Of a stretch of DNA of 64,000 bases, positions 58,437 through 64,000 are shown one piece after another; within the stretch, counting starts at the first letter, position 1, and each line of letters opens with the position of its first letter. A program made the translations under genes and the position numbers. The DNA is from Pseudonocardia sp. MH-G8 (GTDB lineage: Bacteria; Actinomycetota; Actinomycetes; Mycobacteriales; Pseudonocardiaceae). The notes beneath the pieces are model-generated. The model was not told the origin of the DNA. It did not search any database and saw only the letters and a program-made list of their open reading frames with translations. Location of the stretch: contig NZ_NKYF01000014.1 in NCBI RefSeq assembly GCF_002262885.1, positions 1 to 64,000 of the forward strand, in the 5' to 3' direction.

Positions 58437-59234
58437 TCAGCCGAACCGGCGGCGCAGGTAGTCGGACGTGGCGGCGTCGGCGGGGTAGAAGCTCTCGATC
58501 GCGATCTCGTCGAGCGTCACGTCCAGCGGGGCGCCGAGCACCGCGACGGTGCTGAACATCGTCAGCTCCTGGTCCGGGTGGCGCAGCCGCAACGGCAGCA
58601 CGATCCGGTCGCGCGGGTGGGCCGCCGGGTCGAGGCCCGCGTCGCGGCAGTAGCCGGTGAGCTCGGCGAGCAGCGCGCGCAGCCCGGTGGACGCCGCGCG
58701 TTCGGCCTGCCTGCGCAGCCGCGACACGAGGTGCGCCGCGTACTCGGGCAGGTCCAGCACGTGCGGGGCGAGGCCGCGCGGGTGCAGGCTCACGCGCAGG
58801 ACGTTGACCGGCGGGGCGAGCAGCGCGGGGTCGACGAGGTCGGTGAGCAGTGCGACCGCCCGGTTCGCGCCGAGCATGTTCCACTGCCCGTCCACCAGGA
58901 CGGCGGGGTAGGGCTCGTGGCCGCCCAGTACCCGCTGCAGCGAGCTCCGCACGTCGGTGAGCTCGGCGTCGTCGAGGCCGTGCTGGGTGTAGGCCGGGGC
59001 GAACCCCGCCGCCGTCATCAGCTCGTTGCGTCCGCGTAGCGGCACGTCCAGCTCCTCCGCGAGTAGCAGCACCATCTCCCGACTGGGGCGCGACCGGCCG
59101 GTCTCCAGGAAGCTCAGGTGCCGCGCCGACACGTCGGCCTGGAGGCCGAGGTCCAGCTGGGTGAGCCGGCGCCGCTGGCGCCAGTCCCGGAGCAGGGACC
59201 CGAAGGAGGTCCCGGTGAGGGTCGCGGCGGTCAT
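58437..59234 (-). CDS. XRE-family regulator with MmyB-like ligand-binding domain
   Basis: This 265-residue regulator has a helix-turn-helix at residues 12-65 (LLRDWRQRRRLTQLDLGLQ, then RHLSFLETGRSRPSREMV) and the MmyB-like PAS-type domain (YPAVLVDGQWNMLGANRA and LHPRGLAPHVLDL), which binds fatty-acid-like ligands in characterised members. It lies 31 bp upstream of the enoyl-CoA hydratase gene on the same strand. TAGCGT ends 7 nt before the ATG. Confidence 0.9.
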   Translation of the reverse strand: MTAATLTGTSFGSLLRDWRQRRRLTQLDLGLQADVSARHLSFLETGRSRPSREMVLLLAEELDVPLRGRNELMTAAGFAPAYTQHGLDDAELTDVRSSLQRVLGGHEPYPAVLVDGQWNMLGANRAVALLTDLVDPALLAPPVNVLRVSLHPRGLAPHVLDLPEYAAHLVSRLRRQAERAASTGLRALLAELTGYCRDAGLDPAAHPRDRIVLPLRLRHPDQELTMFSTVAVLGAPLDVTLDEIAIESFYPADAATSDYLRRRFG

Positions 59235-59241
59235 GACCGCG

Positions 59242-59247
59242 ACGCTA
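59242..59247 (-). promoter_or_regulatory. -10 hexamer TAGCGT for the MmyB-like regulator gene
   Basis: On the minus strand the hexamer ends 7 nt before the ATG at 59234, with no Shine-Dalgarno. Confidence 0.5.
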
Positions 59248-59321
59248 GCGGGTGCCGTGGCGCCGCTCGATGACCTGAGGGGTAATGGACCGGCGCCGGG
59301 CGCGACGGCAGTGTGTGGTCA

Positions 59322-59723
59322 ATGACCGACGAGCTCACCGCTGCGCTGCACGCCGCCATGCCGTTCACCGCCGTGCTCGGTGCCACGGCGCTGCGCGTGG
59401 CCCCGGGCGAGGTGGCGTTGCGGCTGGACTGGGACGAGGGCCGCTGCACCTCGGGCGGGCTGCTGCACGGCGGGGCGGTGATGGCGCTCGCCGACTCCGC
59501 CGGGGGCTGGTGCGCCTACCTCAACCTCCCCGAGGGGGCCACCGGCACCGCCACGGTGACCTCGGCGACGAACTTCCTGCGCCCGGTGACCCGCGGCCAC
59601 GTCGAGGCCGTGGCGCGCCCGCTGAACCTGGGGCGCACAGTGATCGTGGTGGACACCGAGCTGCGCGACGCCGACGGCCGGCTGACCGCGCGCGTGACGC
59701 AGACGCAGGCGGTGCTGCGGTAG
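59322..59723 (+). CDS. PaaI-family hotdog-fold thioesterase
   Basis: This 133-residue protein has the hotdog signature GLLHGGAVMALADSAGG, in which the HGG loop and the following acidic residue form the active site, and NFLRPVTRGHVEAVARPLNLGRT. It would hydrolyse acyl- or aryl-CoA thioesters, perhaps alongside the nearby enoyl-CoA hydratase. It is divergent from the MmyB-like regulator gene. Confidence 0.9.
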   Translation: MTDELTAALHAAMPFTAVLGATALRVAPGEVALRLDWDEGRCTSGGLLHGGAVMALADSAGGWCAYLNLPEGATGTATVTSATNFLRPVTRGHVEAVARPLNLGRTVIVVDTELRDADGRLTARVTQTQAVLR

Positions 59724-59751
59724 GCCCGGCGGAGTCGGCGATCCTGACGGC

Positions 59752-60546
59752 ATGCCGTCCCTCTCCCCAGGTGATCCGCGCAGCCCGGTGTTGCTGCACG
59801 TCCCGCACGCCGGCACCGAGATCCCGGGCTGGACGCGCCCGCACCTCCTGCTCGACGACGCCGCGCTGGCCGTCGAACTGGCGGCGCTGACCGACCACCA
59901 CACCGACGTGCTCGCCGCTGCGGCCGCCGAACGCGCGCGAGTGCGACCCGCCGTCCTGGTGAACCGGGTCTCGCGGTTCGTCGTCGACCCGGAGCGGTTC
60001 CCCGACGAGCGGGAGGAGATGGCCGCGGCCGGGATGGCGGCGGTGTACACGCACGGCACGCTCGGCCAGCGCATCCGCGCCGACGACCCGGCCCACCGGG
60101 ACGCGCTGCTGGCGGCCTACTACCGGCCGTGGGCGGACGCGGTGCGGCTCGCCGTCGAGGACCGGCTCGCGGCCACGGGCGCAGCGGTGCTGCTCGACGT
60201 GCACTCCTACCCGTCGCGGGCGCTGCCCTACGAGCTGCACGCCGACCGCGCCCGACCGCGGGTCTGCCTGGGCACCGATCCCGCACACACGCCGTCGTGG
60301 CTGGTGGCGGCCGCCCGCGCCGCGTTCGCCGCCGTGGGCACCACCGCGCTGGACGCGCCGTTCGCGGGTACCTACGTGCCGCTCGCGCACCACGGCCGCG
60401 AACCGCGCGTGCTCTCGCTGATGCTGGAGATCCGCCGGGACGCCTACCTGGCCGAGCCCGCAGGCCCGATCGGCGCGGGTGGCGAGGACGTCGTGGCGGC
60501 GCTGGTGCGGCTGATCGACGCCGTCAGCGCCGGGGCGCCGGGTTGA
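59752..60546 (+). CDS. N-formylglutamate amidohydrolase family protein
   Basis: This 264-residue protein has LLHVPHAGTEIPGW, TDHHTDVLAA, VNRVSRFVVDPERF and LDVHSYPSRALPYE, the zinc-site and substrate blocks of the HutG-type N-formylglutamate deformylase family. It likely hydrolyses an N-formyl or N-acyl amino acid; no histidine-utilisation genes are nearby. Its 3' end overlaps the convergent membrane-protein gene by 23 bp. Confidence 0.87.
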   Translation: MPSLSPGDPRSPVLLHVPHAGTEIPGWTRPHLLLDDAALAVELAALTDHHTDVLAAAAAERARVRPAVLVNRVSRFVVDPERFPDEREEMAAAGMAAVYTHGTLGQRIRADDPAHRDALLAAYYRPWADAVRLAVEDRLAATGAAVLLDVHSYPSRALPYELHADRARPRVCLGTDPAHTPSWLVAAARAAFAAVGTTALDAPFAGTYVPLAHHGREPRVLSLMLEIRRDAYLAEPAGPIGAGGEDVVAALVRLIDAVSAGAPG

Positions 60547-62284
60547 GCCGCGCGGGCGCCGTCCAGGAGAACCCGTACCGCAGCCACGCCCACAACGCGG
60601 CCGCGCCGAGCAGGTAGAGGCCGAGCACGACCGCGAGCAGCCCGGCCCGGCCGGCGAGCGCCCCGTCCGCGGGGCGGGCGACGACGTGCACGAACGCGAA
60701 CCCGCCGAGGCAGGCGAACACCGCCCACAGCGCGGGCGACCAGCGCAGCAGCGCGACGCCGGGCAGGAACGAGAGCGGCACGAGCGCGAACACGAGGTTG
60801 GCCGTGGCGGCCACAGTGACGGCGGTCAGGGCCGTGCCGACCACGGCCGCACCGAACGAGCCCGGCGCACCGGACGCGGTCACCAGCGGCTCGCGCAGCG
60901 CCCACGCCACGCCGCCCGCGGCGGTCAACGCCGTGGCGGCGAGCGCGACGGCGGGCCCGGCCTCGTCGGTGCGCAGCGGCCGCGCCGTCCCGAACGCGAC
61001 GAGCGTGCCCAGCACGAGCCCCGGCTCCAGCCCCACCGCCCGCGACAGCACCACCCCGACGGCGGCGAGCAGCAGGAACCCCGGGAACGGCGTGACGTGG
61101 CAGCGCACGCCCCACCAGCGCGCCACGTAGAGCAGCTGGGAACCCTGCTGCGCGAGCGTCACGACGACGAGTGCGACCGCCAACCCCACGAGCAACGCGG
61201 GCGCCGAGCCGTCGAACGGGAAGGCGGGCTCGAGGAACCCGACCATGACGGCCCCGGCGACGACGGTCACCGCCACCGTGACGGCGAACGTCCCCGCGGC
61301 GTCGCGCCCGGCCGCGGGCGGCACCCGCAACCGGGCCAGCATCGCCTCGACGCGGTCGGTGCGTGCGGCCGCCGCCCGGTTGACCAGGCCTGCGGGCAGC
61401 GCGAGCGCCGCGAGCAGCACCAGGGTCAGCGCCAGGCTCGGCAGGACCGCGCCGAGATCCCAGCGCACGTCGGCCGGGGACGGCAGCGCGTCGACGAACA
61501 CGGCGGCGGCGTCGTCACCCTCGTCGGTGCCGCGCTCGTCGGTGACCGGCGGCGTGGCGGCCGGCGCCTCACGCAGGGGAGGGTCGGCGGCTGCCGGCGG
61601 CGGGCCGGCAGGTGGGTCGGGCGGCTCCGCCGGCCACGGCGCGGCGAGTGCGCCGGTCCAGTCCAGACCGGACTCCGCACCGTCGACCGCGTCCCCGACA
61701 CCGGGCAGGATCGCGCGGCCGACGGCCGCACCCGCGCCCGCGTCGCCTGCGGCCTCGCCCGCCCGCCCCCGTTCCCCCGACCGCCCCTCGTCGCTCGCCG
61801 CGTCCACGGCCGCAGCGAGTGCGGTGTCGCCCTCGTCGGTGTCGCCCTCGTCCGTGTCGCTCTCGTCGGTGTCCTCGCTGGTGTCGTCCTCGTCGTCGCG
61901 GGAGCCGGTGTCGGCGTCGTTCCCGTCCCCGGAGTCCTCGTCCGCGGAGCCCTCGTCCGCGTCGTCGTCGGAGTCCGTGTCCTCGTCCCCGGACTCCTCG
62001 TCGTCCTCATCGGACTCCTCACCGTCGGGGAGGTCCGGCAGGTCGGGGAGGTCGGGATCGAGCAGGTCGCCGGGGTCGAGGAGCGGTGGCAGGTCGGGGA
62101 GCGGCGCCCGGTCCTCGCACGATCCGACACCGAGGAGCGCACCGAGCGGCCCGGGGGAGGAACACTCGCCGGACGGCTCGTCCGAGGCAGCGGCCGAAGC
62201 GGGGCCGCTGAGCGCGAGGGCGATCGCGCAGATCGCGGCGGTGGCGAGGACGGCACGTGCCACGGAGGTACCGCGTACCGTCAT
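60524..62284 (-). CDS. Secreted/membrane protein with Asp/Glu-rich repeat and C-terminal membrane domain
   Basis: This 586-residue protein has a signal peptide (to about residue 32), a CSSPG...CED segment, an LPDLPDLPDG proline repeat, a ~75-residue tract of Asp, Glu and Ser/Thr (about 88-160), a Pro/Ala linker, and from residue 285 about eight membrane helices. Residues around VLSRAVGLEPGLVLG recall the FGLLP-type membrane proteins of actinobacteria. The acidic tract could bind calcium or act as a spacer outside the cell. Function unknown. Confidence 0.7.
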   Translation of the reverse strand: MTVRGTSVARAVLATAAICAIALALSGPASAAASDEPSGECSSPGPLGALLGVGSCEDRAPLPDLPPLLDPGDLLDPDLPDLPDLPDGEESDEDDEESGDEDTDSDDDADEGSADEDSGDGNDADTGSRDDEDDTSEDTDESDTDEGDTDEGDTALAAAVDAASDEGRSGERGRAGEAAGDAGAGAAVGRAILPGVGDAVDGAESGLDWTGALAAPWPAEPPDPPAGPPPAAADPPLREAPAATPPVTDERGTDEGDDAAAVFVDALPSPADVRWDLGAVLPSLALTLVLLAALALPAGLVNRAAAARTDRVEAMLARLRVPPAAGRDAAGTFAVTVAVTVVAGAVMVGFLEPAFPFDGSAPALLVGLAVALVVVTLAQQGSQLLYVARWWGVRCHVTPFPGFLLLAAVGVVLSRAVGLEPGLVLGTLVAFGTARPLRTDEAGPAVALAATALTAAGGVAWALREPLVTASGAPGSFGAAVVGTALTAVTVAATANLVFALVPLSFLPGVALLRWSPALWAVFACLGGFAFVHVVARPADGALAGRAGLLAVVLGLYLLGAAALWAWLRYGFSWTAPARLNPAPRR

Positions 62285-62521
62285 GCTCCACCCGATCGAC
62301 GCATCCTCCGCCCGGCTGACGACGCCGCCGGCGCTCGCACCCCGTCCAACGATCAGCGTGGCCGGAAGTCACGATTCACTCGAAAGAGATTCGTGGGCCC
62401 GGCGCGTCGCACGGGAGTAGCCTCTGCTCGTCGACTTCCCCCGTTGATGGTTCCGGTGCACCGCGAAGCGCCGTCCAATGATGATCATGAGTCTGATCCC
62501 TGCGGAGTGCCGCATCCGCCG
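62285..62521. other. Intergenic stretch upstream of the SpoU gene
   Basis: About 240 bp between divergent genes with no recognised motif; the SpoU reading frame extends back through it without homology. AATGATGATCATGAG at about 62477 holds a small ATGATCAT palindrome. Confidence 0.4.
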
Positions 62522-63046
62522 GTGACCCGCCCCGGATCACCGCGGGCACGCAGCCGCTCCGAGCTGCGCCGGCAGCGCAGACCCGACAGCCATCGCTGCT
62601 GGGACCACCTCCTGCTCGCCCCGCTCTGGCCCCTGCACGACGCGAACCTCGGCACCCTGCTGCGCACCTGCGACGCCGTGGGCGCGTGCCTGGCGGTGCC
62701 CCGCGAGGCGTGGATCCAGCGGGCGCTGGAGAAGGGGAACACGCTGCGGCGCCGCAGCTGCGTGCACCGGGTGTCGGAGCCGCTGCGCTGGCTCGACGCC
62801 CAGCGCCGCGCCGGGAGCAGGCTGGTCGCGGTCGAGCTCGCCGACGAGGCCGTGCGGCTGGGCGATCTGGCCGCCGCGCGGCAGCGCACCGTCGTGCTGC
62901 TCGGCCACGAACGCGACGGCGTCCCGCCCGAGGCGCTCGCGCTCGTGGACGAGGTCGTGGAGATCCCGATGATCGGTACCGGCCTGAGCCTCAACGTCGC
63001 GGTGGCGGGCTCGCTCGTGGCGTACAAGCTGGCGGGGATGCTGTGA
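62522..63046 (+). CDS. SpoU/TrmH-family RNA 2'-O-methyltransferase
   Basis: This 174-residue SPOUT enzyme has the three knot motifs: NLGTLLRTCDAVGA, VVLLGHERDGVPPEAL and IPMIGTGLSLNVAVAGSLVAYKL. It methylates a ribose in tRNA or rRNA with SAM. It has only a short N-terminal extension, so it is close to the minimal TrmL/TrmH-like size. The GTG at 62522 was chosen by domain length; earlier starts at about 62447 are possible. Confidence 0.85.
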   Translation: MTRPGSPRARSRSELRRQRRPDSHRCWDHLLLAPLWPLHDANLGTLLRTCDAVGACLAVPREAWIQRALEKGNTLRRRSCVHRVSEPLRWLDAQRRAGSRLVAVELADEAVRLGDLAAARQRTVVLLGHERDGVPPEALALVDEVVEIPMIGTGLSLNVAVAGSLVAYKLAGML

Positions 63047-63075
63047 ACAATTGCTTGGCTGGGGCGGCGCGGCGG

Positions 63076-63270
63076 TCAGTGGCGGTGCAGGGCGCTCCGG
63101 GCCATCGCCAGCTCGTGGGCCACCTCCGCCGCGATCAGCTCGGCGTGCAGGGCCGAATCCTCGCTCGCCTGCGGGCCGAGGCCCCGATGGCGGCGCACCA
63201 GCTCCTCCAGGGAGGTCAGCAGGCGGTCGGCGAGGGACTTGCGGGCGGAATCGCGGATCGGGCTGGACAC
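63076..63270 (-). CDS. Small hypothetical helical protein
   Basis: This 64-residue protein is predicted all-helical and charged (SARKSLADRLLTSLEELVRR and HAELIAAEVAHELAMARSAL). AGGAGG lies 6 nt before the GTG start, an ideal ribosome binding site. It lies 114 bp after the TauE/SafE gene on the same strand and is convergent with the SpoU gene. No family recognised. Confidence 0.6.
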   Translation of the reverse strand: MSSPIRDSARKSLADRLLTSLEELVRRHRGLGPQASEDSALHAELIAAEVAHELAMARSALHRH

Positions 63271-63383
63271 GGGTGCCTCCTGGGCGGGATCGGGCCGGAC
63301 GGGGCGGGGCGCGCCGCGCGACAGCGGTCGCTCGCGTCCCGCCCGTGGTCCCGGTCCCGTCGCCGGGTCAGCACCGCGACGCC

Positions 63384-64000
63384 CTAGTCCCGGGCCGCGG
63401 CGGCGGCCGGTTCGGCGTCGGTGGCGGCGTCGGGTGCGACGGCGGCCTGCTGGCGCAGCTTCGCCACGGCCGTGGCCACCGCGGCGATCCAGAGCACGAC
63501 GATCACGAGGTAGACCGCGGTGGTGGTGGCGCCGCCCGCGTCGAGCGCGCGCAGGATCGTGCGGGCGTTGGTGAGCACGATGATCCCGCCCACTGCGGTG
63601 CCGAGCACCGCGGCGGGGACCTTGGTGACCAGCCACGCCGCGAGCGGGGCGGCCAGCACGCCGCCCAGCAGCAGCCCGCCGATCGTCCATGGATCGAGCA
63701 CCTCGGTCCCGAGGCCGAGCAGGAAACCGATGCTCGCGGCGAGGGCGACGAGGAACTCCGAGGTGTCCACCGAGCCGACCACCGTGCGCGGTGCGGTGCG
63801 GCCCGCGGTCAGCAGGGCCGGGGTGGCGACCGGGCCCCACCCGCCGCCGCCGGAGGCGTCGACGAAGCCGGCGACCAGCCCGAGCGGTGACAGGAACCTC
63901 GAGCGGTGCGGCGAGACCCGCGCCGTGGACACCCGCGGGGGGCGCACCGAGAACCGCACCAGGATGTAGACGCCGAGCGCGAGCAGGATGCCCGACATGT
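63384..64000 (-). CDS. TauE/SafE-family sulfite/anion permease (cut by window edge)
   Basis: The visible ~204 residues are the C-terminal part of a TauE/SafE membrane protein: FLSPLGLVAGFVDASGGGGWGPVATPALL holds the family's second G-G-G-W-G-P repeat motif, followed by GSVDTSEFLVALAASIGF and further helices. Family members are 250-300 residues with seven to nine helices and export sulfite, sulfoacetate or related anions. The N-terminal repeat lies beyond the window, so the first Met seen at 63998 is internal. Confidence 0.85.
   Translation of the reverse strand, partial: MSGILLALGVYILVRFSVRPPRVSTARVSPHRSRFLSPLGLVAGFVDASGGGGWGPVATPALLTAGRTAPRTVVGSVDTSEFLVALAASIGFLLGLGTEVLDPWTIGGLLLGGVLAAPLAAWLVTKVPAAVLGTAVGGIIVLTNARTILRALDAGGATTTAVYLVIVVLWIAAVATAVAKLRQQAAVAPDAATDAEPAAAAARD

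Overview
The window is about 72% G+C DNA from an actinobacterium. Backbone gene order, codon use, GTG-rich starts and families such as DUF397/XRE pairs, DUF5753 regulators and deazaflavin-dependent proteins point to Pseudonocardia or a close relative in the Pseudonocardiales. That assignment is inferred from gene content, not from a marker gene search. The backbone follows the order known from Mycobacterium tuberculosis (Rv2426c down to lepA): MoxR ATPase, VWA protein, nadD, rsfS, gpgP-like phosphatase, octT-like acyltransferase, degV, comEA, comEC, holA, rpsT, lepA. Here that order is broken into pieces by accessory blocks.

1-4.8 kb: tail of an IS110-type transposase, a divergent DUF1761/HxlR pair with a palindromic operator, a RecQ helicase carrying a phosphoribosyltransferase-like tail, and a MoxR ATPase. 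4.8-11 kb: an accessory block between the MoxR gene and its usual VWA partner. It holds a ribose-type ABC transporter (binding protein, ATPase, permease) behind a perfect LacI-type palindrome, an AraC-type regulator, a RibD-like reductase and three copies of an intergenic repeat. 11-15.5 kb: VWA gene, a TetR regulon with three operators, a DUF1348 protein, an AlkB-like dioxygenase behind a LexA box, an SPW membrane protein and another TetR gene. 15.5-23.5 kb: nadD to comEC, with an anti-sigma/anti-anti-sigma pair on the other strand.

23.5-31.4 kb: a block of somewhat lower G+C with a septum-formation-type protein, a flavin reductase-like protein and a hydroxy-acid catabolic operon (isocitrate/tartrate-type dehydrogenase, VOC protein, GntP permease, Ldh_2 dehydrogenase) facing a FadR-type regulator; two PdhR/LldR-like operators lie between. 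At its far edge is a short sequence that reads as a second comEC 3' end, which suggests the block was inserted at comEC. 31.4-37.4 kb: a five-gene operon (TetR, response regulator, histidine kinase, P-type ATPase, DedA-like protein). 37.5-45 kb: a zinc-ribbon protein, a P-loop kinase with a CTG start, a metal-chelate ABC importer behind a Fur/Zur-like box, an MFS exporter, and thrC behind a SAM-I riboswitch whose P1 helix overlaps the ribosome binding site.

45-51.3 kb: holA, a 38-residue membrane peptide, rpsT, a diguanylate cyclase, an MscL with an added zinc ribbon, and lepA. 51.3-64 kb: mostly single genes (MarR, quinone oxidoreductase, sirtuin, TIGR03086 and deazaflavin proteins, XRE/DUF397 pair, enoyl-CoA hydratase, thioesterase, N-formylglutamate amidohydrolase, an Asp/Glu-rich membrane protein, SpoU methylase), ending in a TauE/SafE permease cut by the window edge.

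Two themes run through the window. Many genes have a TANNNT -10 hexamer ending 6-8 nt before the start codon and no Shine-Dalgarno sequence, the layout of leaderless mRNAs. Two families of dispersed intergenic repeats, each built around GATC-flanked inverted repeats, sit in accessory or gene-boundary positions.
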